Assembly (NCBI RefSeq): GCF_028649395.1
Contig: NZ_JAQSUW010000014.1
Coordinates: 121,081 to 185,080 of the forward strand
Length of the DNA: 64,000 nucleotides
From: Pseudomonas sp. Gutcm_11s
GTDB lineage: Bacteria > Pseudomonadota > Gammaproteobacteria > Pseudomonadales > Pseudomonadaceae
Direction: 5' to 3'
In this document: piece by piece, positions 17,578 through 25,376 of the stretch
Position numbering within the stretch: the first letter of the stretch is position 1
How the letters are laid out: every line of letters starts with the position of its first letter
Notes under the pieces: generated by a model
Database searches by the model: none
What the model saw: only the letters and a program-made list of their open reading frames with translations
Told to the model about the DNA's origin: nothing
Translations under genes and position numbers: made by a program

Positions 17578-18698
17578 CAGCCCATCTCCATGAAGAACAG
17601 CGCGGCGAGGGCGTCGAGCAGGATCACCACGAAGATCGACTGCACCACGCTGCTGGTGGTGTGGTCGCCCACCGACTTGGCGCTGCCGCTGGCCTTGAAG
17701 CCTTCCAGGCAGCCGATGATGGCGATCAGCATGGCGAAGAACGGCGCCTTCACCAGGCCGATATAGAAGTGCTGCACCGGAATGTCGGTTTGCAGGATGT
17801 TGAGGAACAGGGTCGGTGAGACGTCCAGCAGCAGGGTACTGACCACGCCACCGCCGACGATGCCGCAGAGCATGGCGATGAAGGTCAGGATCGGCAGGCA
17901 GATCAGCATCGCCAGTACGCGCGGCAGCACCAGCAGCTCCATGGGATCGAGGCCGAGGGCGCGGATCGCGTCGATCTCCTCGTTGGCCTTCATCGCGCCG
18001 ATCTGCGCGGTGAAGGCGCTGGCGGTGCGCCCGGCCATGAGGATGGCGGTGAGCAGCACGCCGAACTCGCGCAGGAAGGAGAACGCCACCAGGTGCACGG
18101 TGTAGATGGTGGCGCCGAACTGCTCGAGCACGGTGGCGCCGAGGAACGCCACCACCGCGCCGACCATGAAGGTCAGTAGGGCGATGATCGGGATGGCGTT
18201 GAGGCCGATCTGCTCGATATGCGCGGCCAGCGAGGTGATGCGCCAGCGCCGCGGGCGCCACAGGCTCTGCACCAGGCTGGCCAGGGTCAGGCCGAGGAAG
18301 CCGAGCAGGGCGCGCAGCTGGAGGAACTGGCCGCTGACGGTGGTGCCGATGTGTTCGAGCACTTCACGGGTGGTGGACGGCGGCGGTGGCGGGCAGACCA
18401 CCGGCACGTCGCGCAGGGCGCTGCTCACGGTGCGCAATAGGGCCAGGCGTTCGGCGGGCAGGTCGCTGGCCTGGTCGACCAGCAGGCCCAGGCGCTCGGC
18501 TCCCAGCCAGTCGCTGAGCAGCGAGGCGCCGGCGGTATCGAGCTGGCCGAGTTGGCTCAGGTCGACGCGCTCCGGCTTGGGTTGGTTGGCGAGTCGCTCG
18601 CGCAGCACGAGGTAGTGGGCCAGGGTCCAGTCGCCGCGCAACAGCGTGCGGGGCGTGCCGGAAGTGGTGTCCAGTTCGATGCTGCCGGCCTGCGCCAT
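17574..18698 (-). CDS. MlaE-family permease with fused N-terminal STAS domain
   Basis: Protein of 374 aa. The first 110 residues form a STAS-like domain (VDLSQLGQLDTAGASLLSDWL), the role played by separate MlaB in E. coli. The rest is an MlaE permease with about five membrane helices and the conserved REFGVLLTAILMAGRTASAF and IGAMKANEEIDAIRALG segments. ATG at 18698 is chosen because AGGA lies 5 nt upstream; an ATG ten codons earlier has no such site. First gene of the operon permease-ATPase-MCE-lipoprotein; no MlaC homologue is present. The likely substrate is phospholipid. Confidence 0.9.
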   Translation of the reverse strand: MAQAGSIELDTTSGTPRTLLRGDWTLAHYLVLRERLANQPKPERVDLSQLGQLDTAGASLLSDWLGAERLGLLVDQASDLPAERLALLRTVSSALRDVPVVCPPPPPSTTREVLEHIGTTVSGQFLQLRALLGFLGLTLASLVQSLWRPRRWRITSLAAHIEQIGLNAIPIIALLTFMVGAVVAFLGATVLEQFGATIYTVHLVAFSFLREFGVLLTAILMAGRTASAFTAQIGAMKANEEIDAIRALGLDPMELLVLPRVLAMLICLPILTFIAMLCGIVGGGVVSTLLLDVSPTLFLNILQTDIPVQHFYIGLVKAPFFAMLIAIIGCLEGFKASGSAKSVGDHTTSSVVQSIFVVILLDALAALFFMEMGW

Positions 18699-18812
18699 GA
18701 TCATCCTGAATGCGGCTGGAACGGGCATGGCAGAGAGTCGCCATGGGTTCCGGGCAGTGTAAAGGAGGCGCCGCCGGCTGGCGACCTGGTCAGTTTTCGC
18801 GGATGGCCGCCG

Positions 18813-20480
18813 CTACTGCAGCAGGCCGATCAGCAGCGCCAGGTTGACCAGCAGCGAGACGAGGGCGACGCCACGCCAGACCTTCAGCGGCTCGCGCTCC
18901 AGCAGCGGGCGCGGGCGCACGTTGAGCGCCTGGCGCTCGCCCTGTTCGACCACCAGCAGCCATTCCTCGGCGGTCTCGAAGCGCTCGCCGGGGCTGGCGG
19001 CGACGGCGCGCAGCAGGCAGTCGTCGAGCCAGGCGGGGATGTCCGGGCGGTAGCGGCTGGGCGCGGCAGGCTTGCCGAAGCGCGGATGCTGAAACGCCTC
19101 GATCTCGCCATAGGGGTAGTGCCCGGTGAGCAGGCGGTACAGCGTGACGCCGGCTGCATAGAGGTCCTGCTGGCGATCCGGGGCGGCGCCGGCGAAGGCC
19201 TCCGGGGCGATGTAGCTGGGCGTGCCGGGCAGGGCGTGCTGCTCGTCACGGGACAGGCCGGGGCAATAGGCCAGGCCGAAGTCGAGCAGGCGCAGTTCGC
19301 CGTCGTCGCACCACAGCAGGTTCTCCGGCTTGATGTCGCGGTGCAGGATGTTGCGCCGGTGCAGCAGGCCGAGGGCCTTGAGCAGGCGGGGGGCCAGGTC
19401 CAGCCACTCCGGCAGGCCCAGTTGCCCGGACAGGCGCAGGTGCTCGGCCAGGGTCTGGCCGGCGTACTCGCGCTGCACGTAGTAGAGGTGCTGGCGCTGC
19501 GGCAGCGGGTGCGCCTCGGGGAAGTGGCGCCCGGCTACGCGACGCAGGAACCATTCCTCGAGCAGCAGCGCAGGGCCGGCCTGGGCCTCGTCGTGGCGGC
19601 TGGCTGGCAGGGTCTTGAGCAGCCAGCGCCGAGCCTGGGCATCGCGCACCCGGTACACCAGCGACTGGCGCGACTCGGCCAGTACCCGCTCGATCTGCCA
19701 GCCCTCGAACTCCTGGCCCTCGCGCAGCTTGGGCGGCAGCGGCCATTGCTGCAGCTGCGCCAGGGTGTCGGCCAGGTCGTTGTCCGGCAGCGTGTCGACC
19801 TGCACCAGCACGGCGCTGGCGTTGTCCTGGCTGCCGGCCAGGTGGGCGGCGGCGACCAGCGCCTGGCAGGCGGCGGCCGGGTCGTTCTCGTCCAGCAGCA
19901 GGCTGCGGATGCCGGAGTCGCCGAGGGTCGACCACACGCCGTCGCTGACCAGCAGGTAGCGTTCGTCCTCGCGCAGCTCGCCCTCCAGGTAATCCACCAC
20001 CAGATGTTGATCCAGCCCCATGGCACGCTTGAGCACGTGCTGCATGCCAGGCTGCTCCCACACGTGGTCCTCGCTGAGGCGCTCCAGCTGGCCGGCATGC
20101 AGGCGATAGGCGCGGCAGTCGCCGACATGCGCCAGGGTGAAACGGCGCCCGCGCAGGACCAGGGCGGAGAGGGTAGTGAGCAGCGGCTGGCCGCCGCCAT
20201 TGGCCTGCAGCCAGCGGTTATGGGCGACCAGCAGACGATCCAGCGCCTGCGGCACGGCCCAGGTCTCCGGCGTCGAGTAGTAGTCCAGGGCAAGGGCCTG
20301 CAAGGTGGCGCGGGCGGCCAGGCCGCCGTCGGCGCACTGGCTGACGCCATCGGCCAGGGCGAACAGGAAGCCCTTGCTGGCCGCCAGTGTCGGCGCCGGG
20401 GTGACCACGCGGATGGCGTCCTGGTTTTCCGTGCGCGGGCCGGTGGCGGTGGCTTCGCCGAAGCTCAGTTGCAGGGCCAT
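18813..20480 (-). CDS. Bifunctional PP2C phosphatase / serine-threonine protein kinase
   Basis: Protein of 555 aa. Residues 1-235 are a PP2C phosphatase with metal ligands in LADGVS (D44), LVSDGVW (D180) and SQDNASA (D219). Residues 258-520 are a Hanks-type kinase with HRDIKPEN (D382), DFG (400-402) and GTPSYIAPE; K289 is the likely ATP-site lysine. The glycine loop is atypical (LAESRQSLVYRV has no glycine). A single membrane helix ends the protein (533-553), placing both domains in the cytosol. It lies beside the nitrate transporter, as I recall for P. aeruginosa, and has its own sigma-54 promoter candidate. Targets are unknown. Confidence 0.93.
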   Translation of the reverse strand: MALQLSFGEATATGPRTENQDAIRVVTPAPTLAASKGFLFALADGVSQCADGGLAARATLQALALDYYSTPETWAVPQALDRLLVAHNRWLQANGGGQPLLTTLSALVLRGRRFTLAHVGDCRAYRLHAGQLERLSEDHVWEQPGMQHVLKRAMGLDQHLVVDYLEGELREDERYLLVSDGVWSTLGDSGIRSLLLDENDPAAACQALVAAAHLAGSQDNASAVLVQVDTLPDNDLADTLAQLQQWPLPPKLREGQEFEGWQIERVLAESRQSLVYRVRDAQARRWLLKTLPASRHDEAQAGPALLLEEWFLRRVAGRHFPEAHPLPQRQHLYYVQREYAGQTLAEHLRLSGQLGLPEWLDLAPRLLKALGLLHRRNILHRDIKPENLLWCDDGELRLLDFGLAYCPGLSRDEQHALPGTPSYIAPEAFAGAAPDRQQDLYAAGVTLYRLLTGHYPYGEIEAFQHPRFGKPAAPSRYRPDIPAWLDDCLLRAVAASPGERFETAEEWLLVVEQGERQALNVRPRPLLEREPLKVWRGVALVSLLVNLALLIGLLQ

Positions 20481-20538
20481 GCGGGCTCTCTTGTGCGAAG
20501 GGCGCCGTGAGGCGCCCGTGAGTATTCAAGTCGGTTGA

Positions 20539-20629
20539 GACAAAGGCCGGGCCGGCTTGGCTCCAAGGAGTGTCGCCACTCCACCTTTCCTGACCAGTGC
20601 ATCGAGCCTCGTTCGGCCCGGCCTTTGTC
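20539..20629. repeat. Long nested inverted repeat between nitrate transporter and kinase genes
   Basis: Outer arms GACAAAGGCCGGGCCG (20539-20554) and its exact complement (20614-20629) are 16 bp each. Inside are GGCTC/GAGCC (20559-20563, 20604-20608) and a hairpin whose minus-strand form is GGAGTG-GCGA-CACTCC. Transcripts reading through from the transporter gene could form a very long stem, probably a terminator or processing site. The GACAAAGGC flank is the one found in the two nitrate leaders. Confidence 0.65.
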
Positions 20630-20644
20630 GCAACCGTCCTGCCA
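20629..20644 (-). promoter_or_regulatory. Sigma-54 promoter candidate for the PP2C-kinase gene
   Basis: Minus-strand TGGCAGGACGGTTGCG has GG and GC at the right -24/-12 spacing and a full TTGC. It is about 150 bp upstream of the kinase start. The predicted RNA start falls inside the left arm of the inverted repeat at 20539-20629. Confidence 0.65.
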
Positions 20645-20648
20645 CGAG

Positions 20649-20671
20649 GCCGGGCGCACGTGGCGCCCGGC
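20649..20671 (-). terminator. Hairpin after the nitrate transporter gene
   Basis: GCCGGGCGC-ACGTG-GCGCCCGGC, a perfect 9-bp stem with a 5-nt loop, begins 9 bp past the transporter stop codon on the minus strand. No U-tract follows, so it may stall or protect the 3' end rather than terminate alone. Confidence 0.5.
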
Positions 20672-20679
20672 TGGCTGGA

Positions 20680-21891
20680 TCAGACGCGGGCGGCGGTCAC
20701 TGCCGCGCTGCCCCAGGTGGTACGCCAGCGCAGCTTGACGCCGTGCAGGCCGAACCAGGCCAGCACGCCGAGGCTGGCGAACAGCCACAGGCCCAGCTGG
20801 TAGTCGCCAGTGGCCTGCTTGATCGCGCCCAGGCCGGCGGTCAGGCAGAAGCCGCCGATGCCGCCGGCCATGCCGACCAGGCCGGTCATCACGCCGATTT
20901 CCTTGCGGAAGCGCTGCGGCACCAGCTGGAACACCGCACCGTTGCCGGCGCCCAGGGCGAGCATGGCGGCCACGAACAGGCCCAGTGCAGCGTAGGCGCT
21001 GGGCAGGTTGAAGCCGACCGCGGCGATGCAGATGGAGGCGCAGGTGTACATCACCAGCAGCGAGCGGATGCCGCCGATGCGGTCAGCCAGGGCGCCGCCC
21101 AGCGGACGCATCATGCTGCCGGCGAACACGCAGGCGGCGGTGTACAGACCGGCCTTGACCGGGTCGAAGCCGTACTGGTCGTGGAAGTAGCCGGGCAGGG
21201 TGCTGGCCAGGCCTAGGAAGCCGCCGAAGGTGATGCTGTAGAAGAACATGAACCACCAGCTGTCGCGGTCACCGAGAGCCTTGAGGTAGTCGGCCATCGC
21301 CTTGGGAGCAGGGCGCTCGGGGGCGTTCTTGGCGACGCCGGCGAAGATCACCAGGGTCAGCACCAGCGGAATCAGCGCCAGGCCGAACACGTTGCCCCAG
21401 CCGAAGATGGCGGCCAGGCCCGGCGCGAACAGCGCGGCCAGCACGGTGCCGGAGTTGCCGGCGCCGGCGATGCCCATGGCCTTGCCCTGGTGTTGCGGCG
21501 GGTACCACTGGGAGGCCAGCGGCAGAGCCACGGCGAAGGATGCACCGGCGAAACCGAGGAACAGGCCGAGCAGCAGCGCCTGCTCATAGCTGTGGATGCC
21601 GTGCAGCCAGGCCACGGCCAGGGCGCCGATGACGATGCTCTGGCCCAGCAGGCCGGCGGTCTTCGGCGAGGTACGGTCGGCCAGGGCGCCCATGAACAGG
21701 CGCAGCACGGCGCCGGCCAGGATCGGCGTGGCGACCATCATGGCGCGCTGCTGGGTGGTCAGGCCCAGATCGGTGGCGATCTGCACGCCCAGCGGGCCGA
21801 GCACGTACCAGACCATGAAGCTCAGGTCGAAATAGAGGAACGCGGCGAACAGCGTCGGTGCGTGGCCGGCTTTCCAGAAACTTGTATTCAT
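20680..21891 (-). CDS. nasA: MFS nitrate/nitrite transporter
   Basis: Inner-membrane NarK/NasA-type major facilitator of 403 aa with about 12 helices, importing nitrate for assimilation. Visible family segments include FLGFAGASFAVALPLASQWY, GNSGTVLAALFAPGLA (nitrate signature glycines) and GGIGGFCLT. The ATG at 21891 has GAGG 6 nt upstream; longer readings run into the leader. The gene is preceded by about 290 nt of leader containing an intrinsic terminator, behind a sigma-54 promoter. The symbol follows P. aeruginosa usage. Confidence 0.94.
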   Translation of the reverse strand: MNTSFWKAGHAPTLFAAFLYFDLSFMVWYVLGPLGVQIATDLGLTTQQRAMMVATPILAGAVLRLFMGALADRTSPKTAGLLGQSIVIGALAVAWLHGIHSYEQALLLGLFLGFAGASFAVALPLASQWYPPQHQGKAMGIAGAGNSGTVLAALFAPGLAAIFGWGNVFGLALIPLVLTLVIFAGVAKNAPERPAPKAMADYLKALGDRDSWWFMFFYSITFGGFLGLASTLPGYFHDQYGFDPVKAGLYTAACVFAGSMMRPLGGALADRIGGIRSLLVMYTCASICIAAVGFNLPSAYAALGLFVAAMLALGAGNGAVFQLVPQRFRKEIGVMTGLVGMAGGIGGFCLTAGLGAIKQATGDYQLGLWLFASLGVLAWFGLHGVKLRWRTTWGSAAVTAARV

Positions 21892-22092
21892 CCAACACCT
21901 CATCATCGAGTTAGAGTCCCGCCGGCGGCGAGGTGGCGTGATCGTGGGCACGCCGCCTCGTCGCCGGAGGGATGAGCCCGGCGCTTGTGGCGCCCGGCCC
22001 CGTGGCCGAAGCCACAGCCAGGTTGAGAGAGTTACCGGTCGACGTCCGGATCGCGGTCCGCCGACCGCCCCATGCGCTGGGGCGGAAACGCA

Positions 22093-22140
22093 AAAGGCGC
22101 CGCACCACTGACCGCCTGAGCGGGGAGGTGCGACGCCTTT
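22093..22140 (-). terminator. Leader attenuator of the nitrate transporter gene
   Basis: AAAGGCGTCGCACC pairs with GGTGCGGCGCCTTT (14 bp with one G-U pair) across a 20-nt loop, followed on the minus strand by UUUUGCGUUU. It is preceded by GACAAAGGCGTC exactly as in the reductase leader, so both are likely to be controlled by the same antiterminator. Confidence 0.8.
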
Positions 22141-22185
22141 GTCGTATCGTGGGCAACCGCCGTTGGATGCCTGTGACAGGGCTTG

Positions 22186-22201
22186 AGCAATACTTGGGCC
22201 A
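22186..22201 (-). promoter_or_regulatory. Sigma-54 promoter of the nitrate transporter gene
   Basis: Minus-strand TGGCCCAAGTATTGCT fits TGGC-N8-TTGC with correct GG/GC spacing; only the A of TGGCAC differs. It lies about 45 bp upstream of the leader terminator. Confidence 0.75.
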
Positions 22202-22324
22202 AACTGCGCCGGCACCGGAAAATGGCGGCTCAGCGGCTGGCGTGCGGGGTGATTCGATTCAAGACGGTGCGCGGGGTGCGGGGCGCGCACTGAGTCGGGG
22301 CGATGGTTCTCTGTTCGGCGCCGA

Positions 22325-22765
22325 TCAGTCCAGCCAGTTGACGTCCGGGAAGGTCTCGCGGAACGCGTCCGGCATCTGTACCACCTTGCCGATGTGGTAG
22401 TCGAAGAACACGAAGCCGGATTTGGCCAGAGCGATCAGCGTGCCGTCCGCCGGGCGGGTGATGCGGAAGATGATGTCGCCGCCGTAGCGGTTGAAGTCCA
22501 TCACGCCGACCTCGAACAGCAGCTGGTCGCGCGAGTGCGACTCGGCGCGGTACATGGTGGCCAGGTCGGTGACGATGATGCCGTGCTGCTGGTCGGCCTC
22601 GCGGATGCCGAAGTCGAACAGGAAGCGCGCACGGGCTTCGGAGATCATCGAGATCATGGCGTCGTTGCCCAGGTGGTTGCTGGCATTGATGTCGGTGCTG
22701 CGTACCGTCATGTGGGTGCTGTAGCAGAACTGCTGCTGGGAAAAGTCGAGCTGGAGACGGGCCAT
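22325..22765 (-). CDS. Acyl-CoA thioesterase, 4-hydroxybenzoyl-CoA thioesterase-like
   Basis: Hot-dog-fold protein of 146 aa. The N-terminal VRSTDINASNHLGNDAMISMISEARARFLFDFG contains the D-x-N-x-x-x-H-x-x-N segment of the 4HBT/YbgC family, where Asp and Glu/His residues act in catalysis. The substrate is probably an acyl-CoA but is not defined. It is a single gene, divergent from the ZIP transporter gene. Confidence 0.85.
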   Translation of the reverse strand: MARLQLDFSQQQFCYSTHMTVRSTDINASNHLGNDAMISMISEARARFLFDFGIREADQQHGIIVTDLATMYRAESHSRDQLLFEVGVMDFNRYGGDIIFRITRPADGTLIALAKSGFVFFDYHIGKVVQMPDAFRETFPDVNWLD

Positions 22766-22851
22766 GACTGCTGCCTGGTCGGAAATGGGGGCGACAGTCT
22801 ACCCTCGGCGCTGCGGTACGAAATCATTGTCGTCATGAATGAGGAGAGCCC

Positions 22852-23571
22852 ATGGCGTTGAACATGACCCTGCAGGCCGGTCTGTGGGGCTGGCTGGCGG
22901 CCAGCAGCCTGTTGCTGGGGGCGGCCATCGGCGTATTCGCCAGGCTGCCGCGCAAGGCGGTGGCCTCGATCATGGCTTACGGCAGCGGGGTGCTGATCGC
23001 CGCGATCTGCTTCGAGCAGCTGCCGGACGCGCTGCGCCTGGGTGGGCATGTGCCGAGCCTGGCCGGGATGTTCTGCGGTGGCCTGGTATTCGTCCTCGCC
23101 AGCCGCTGGCTGGAGCGCCTGCAAGGCGGGAAGGGCGCCATGGCCGGGCTGCTGATCGCGGCGGGGGCGTTTCTCGACGGCATTCCAGAGTCGCTGGGCC
23201 TAGGTCTGGGTCTGCTCGATGGCGGTTCGGTGAGCCTGGTGATGCTAGTGGCGATCTTCCTTTCCAACCTGCCGGAGGGCCTGGCCAGCGCCGCCGGCTT
23301 GCGCGACGAGGGCCGTAGTCGTGCCTGGGTATTCGGCCTGTGGGGGCTGATCGTACTGCTGTCGGGGCTGGCGGCCATGGCCGGGCCGGGACTGTTCGCC
23401 GGGCTGCCGGATGCCGGGCTGGCCTTCGTCCTCGGCTTCTCCGCTGGCGCCGTGCTGTGCATGCTGGTCGACAGCATGATTCCCGAGGCTTTCGCCGAGA
23501 CCCATGCGCTGACCGGGTTGATCACCCTGAGCGGCTTCATGACCGCGCTGGCGCTGGACAAGGTGATCTGA
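22852..23571 (+). CDS. ZIP-family metal transporter
   Basis: Membrane protein of 239 aa with about seven to eight helices. The paired helices carry [15 protein letters not shown] and [14 protein letters not shown], corresponding to the HxxPEG-type metal sites of ZIP permeases with the first His replaced by Asp or Asn. This variation is common in bacterial ZIP-like proteins and leaves metal specificity uncertain. The start follows GAGGAG. It ends 56 bp before pyrF. Confidence 0.8.
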   Translation: MALNMTLQAGLWGWLAASSLLLGAAIGVFARLPRKAVASIMAYGSGVLIAAICFEQLPDALRLGGHVPSLAGMFCGGLVFVLASRWLERLQGGKGAMAGLLIAAGAFLDGIPESLGLGLGLLDGGSVSLVMLVAIFLSNLPEGLASAAGLRDEGRSRAWVFGLWGLIVLLSGLAAMAGPGLFAGLPDAGLAFVLGFSAGAVLCMLVDSMIPEAFAETHALTGLITLSGFMTALALDKVI

Positions 23572-23597
23572 CCGCGGCGGGCAGCTTCCGCTACAAT
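23568..23597 (+). promoter_or_regulatory. Sigma-70-like promoter of pyrF
   Basis: CTGACC (23568-23573) and TACAAT (23592-23597) are separated by 18 bp and lie about 30 bp upstream of the pyrF ATG. Confidence 0.45.
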
Positions 23598-23627
23598 GCC
23601 GCGGTTTTCGATTCCTGCGAGCCCGCC

Positions 23628-24323
23628 ATGTCCTGCCAGACCCCGATCATCGTTGCCCTCGACTTCCCTTCCCGTGATGCCGCCCTGGCCCTGGCCGAGC
23701 GCCTGGACCCCAAGCTGTGCCGGGTCAAGGTCGGTAAGGAGCTGTTCACCCGCAGCGGTCCGGCGGTGGTCGAGGCCCTGCATGCCAAGGGCTTCGAGGT
23801 ATTCCTCGACCTGAAATTCCACGACATCCCCAACACCACGGCGATGGCGGTCAAGGCCGCGGCTGAGATGGGCGTGTGGATGGTCAACGTGCACTGCTCC
23901 GGCGGCCTGCGCATGATGGCGGCCTGCCGCGAGGAGCTGGACAAGCTGGCCGGCGCCAAGCCGCTGCTGATCGGCGTGACCGTGCTGACCAGCATGGAGC
24001 AATCGGACCTGGCCGGCATTGGCCTGGACGTGGTGCCGCAGGAGCAGGTACTGCGTCTGGCGGCCCTGGCCGCCGAAGCCAAGCTGGATGGCCTGGTGTG
24101 CTCGGCCCAGGAAGCACCGGCGCTGAAGATCGCCCAGCCGGGCCTGCAACTGGTCACTCCGGGTATCCGCCCGGCGGGCAGCGCTGCCGATGACCAGCGC
24201 CGCATTCTCACTCCGGCTAAGGCCCTGGCCGCAGGCTCCGACTTCCTGGTGATCGGTCGCCCGATCAGCCAGGCCGCCGATCCGGCCAAGGCCCTGGCGG
24301 ACATCGTCGCCGAGCTGGGCTGA
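23628..24323 (+). CDS. pyrF: Orotidine-5'-phosphate decarboxylase
   Basis: Final step of UMP synthesis (231 aa). The N-terminal IVALDFPSR, the catalytic [12 protein letters not shown] containing the Lys-Asp pair, and the phosphate-binding [10 protein letters not shown] and VIGRPISQA motifs are all present. ATG at 23628 gives the family-typical N-terminus. Confidence 0.97.
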   Translation: MSCQTPIIVALDFPSRDAALALAERLDPKLCRVKVGKELFTRSGPAVVEALHAKGFEVFLDLKFHDIPNTTAMAVKAAAEMGVWMVNVHCSGGLRMMAACREELDKLAGAKPLLIGVTVLTSMEQSDLAGIGLDVVPQEQVLRLAALAAEAKLDGLVCSAQEAPALKIAQPGLQLVTPGIRPAGSAADDQRRILTPAKALAAGSDFLVIGRPISQAADPAKALADIVAELG

Positions 24324-24472
24324 CCCTCCTCGTATCCAGAGGAGTGATAGAAGGTATGAGCCCTTCATCATTCCTTTGGATGATCCTGCACATCGCCCCC
24401 TGATAGTGCTGCTCGCCCGCGCCGCGGCTGGCTAGACTCCGCTCAATTCCAACTCCCTGCGAGGATGCAGAA

Positions 24473-25234
24473 ATGAGCATGACTTTCTCGGGCAAGGTTG
24501 CCCTGGTCACCGGCGGTGCCGCCGGCATCGGCCGCGCCACCGCCCAGGCTTTTGCGGCCGAAGGGCTGCAGGTGGTGGTGTCCGACGTCGACGTGAGCGG
24601 CGGCGAAGGCACCGTCCAGCTGATTCTCGATGCGGGCGGCGATGCCACCTTCGTGCGCTGTGACGTGACCCGTGATGCCGAAGTCCAGGCGCTGATGGCG
24701 CAGGTGGTGAGCACCTACGGGCGCCTCGACTACGCCTTCAACAACGCCGGCATCGAGATCGAGAAGGGCAAGCTGGCCGAGGGCAGCGAGGCCGAGTTCG
24801 ACGCGATCATGGGCGTCAACGTCAAGGGCGTGTGGCTGTGCATGAAGCACCAGCTGCCGCTGCTGCAGGCCCAGGGCGGTGGTGCCATCGTTAATACCGC
24901 GTCCATCGCCGGCCTCGGCGCAGCGCCGAAGATGAGCATCTATGCCGCTTCCAAGCACGCGGTGATCGGCCTGACCAAGTCTGCTGCCGTCGAGTACGGC
25001 AAGAAGAAGATTCGCGTCAACGCCGTGTGCCCGGCGGTGATCGACACCGACATGTGGCGTCGTGCCGCCGAGTCCGACCCGAAGAAGGCCGAGTTCGTCG
25101 CCGGCATGCATCCGGTCGGGCGCATCGGCAAGGTCGAGGAAATCGCCGCTGCGGTGCTGTATCTGTGCAGCGATGCCGCCGCCTTCACCACGGGCCACTC
25201 GCTGGCCGTGGATGGCGGGGCCACCGCGATCTGA
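24473..25234 (+). CDS. SDR-family oxidoreductase
   Basis: Short-chain dehydrogenase/reductase of 253 aa. Cofactor motif TGGAAGIGRA is at residues 14-23, then NNAG, catalytic Ser in NTASIAG, and the YAASKHAV Tyr-Lys pair. The acidic residue in SDVDVSG at the end of beta-2 suggests NAD(H) rather than NADP(H). The substrate is unknown. It is a monocistronic gene with a strong terminator just downstream. Confidence 0.9.
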   Translation: MSMTFSGKVALVTGGAAGIGRATAQAFAAEGLQVVVSDVDVSGGEGTVQLILDAGGDATFVRCDVTRDAEVQALMAQVVSTYGRLDYAFNNAGIEIEKGKLAEGSEAEFDAIMGVNVKGVWLCMKHQLPLLQAQGGGAIVNTASIAGLGAAPKMSIYAASKHAVIGLTKSAAVEYGKKKIRVNAVCPAVIDTDMWRRAAESDPKKAEFVAGMHPVGRIGKVEEIAAAVLYLCSDAAAFTTGHSLAVDGGATAI

Positions 25235-25239
25235 TAGAG

Positions 25240-25263
25240 AGGGCGCCTGGGGGCGCCCTTTTT
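25240..25263 (+). terminator. Rho-independent terminator after the SDR gene
   Basis: AGGGCGCC-TGGG-GGCGCCCT followed by five T residues, beginning 6 bp past the stop codon. Confidence 0.9.
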
Positions 25264-25376
25264 GCATTCTGTAACGAGTACGCCGGCCGTTGGCACAGAA
25301 AGCCAGTTACAAGAGCTGCGCGACTCGTCAAGAATCGCCGAGATAGCGAGATAGACCGTTACGGAGAACAATAACA

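Larger units (their letters stand above)
21892..22324 (-). promoter_or_regulatory. Long regulatory leader of the nitrate transporter gene
   Basis: This 433-bp gene-free stretch holds, in minus-strand order, the sigma-54 promoter (22186-22201), a small hairpin CAAC-GGCG-GTTG (22154-22165), the attenuator (22093-22140), and a further 190 nt of GC-rich leader with several possible stems up to the Shine-Dalgarno GAGG. No tRNA-like or coding signal was seen in it. Confidence 0.7.

Noticed and set aside
16798..18261. Upstream extension of the ATP-binding protein to 487 residues
   Set aside because: The extra N-terminal part is an Arg/His/Pro-rich shadow of the permease; the GTG at 17577 overlapping the permease stop is the natural start.
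18552..20510. Plus-strand open frame of 652 codons opposite the PP2C-kinase
   Set aside because: Antisense shadow; the kinase/phosphatase motifs lie on the minus strand.
20500..20517. GGGCGCC-GTGA-GGCGCCC hairpin just before the kinase start
   Set aside because: No U-tract on the minus strand; too little to call it a terminator or riboswitch.
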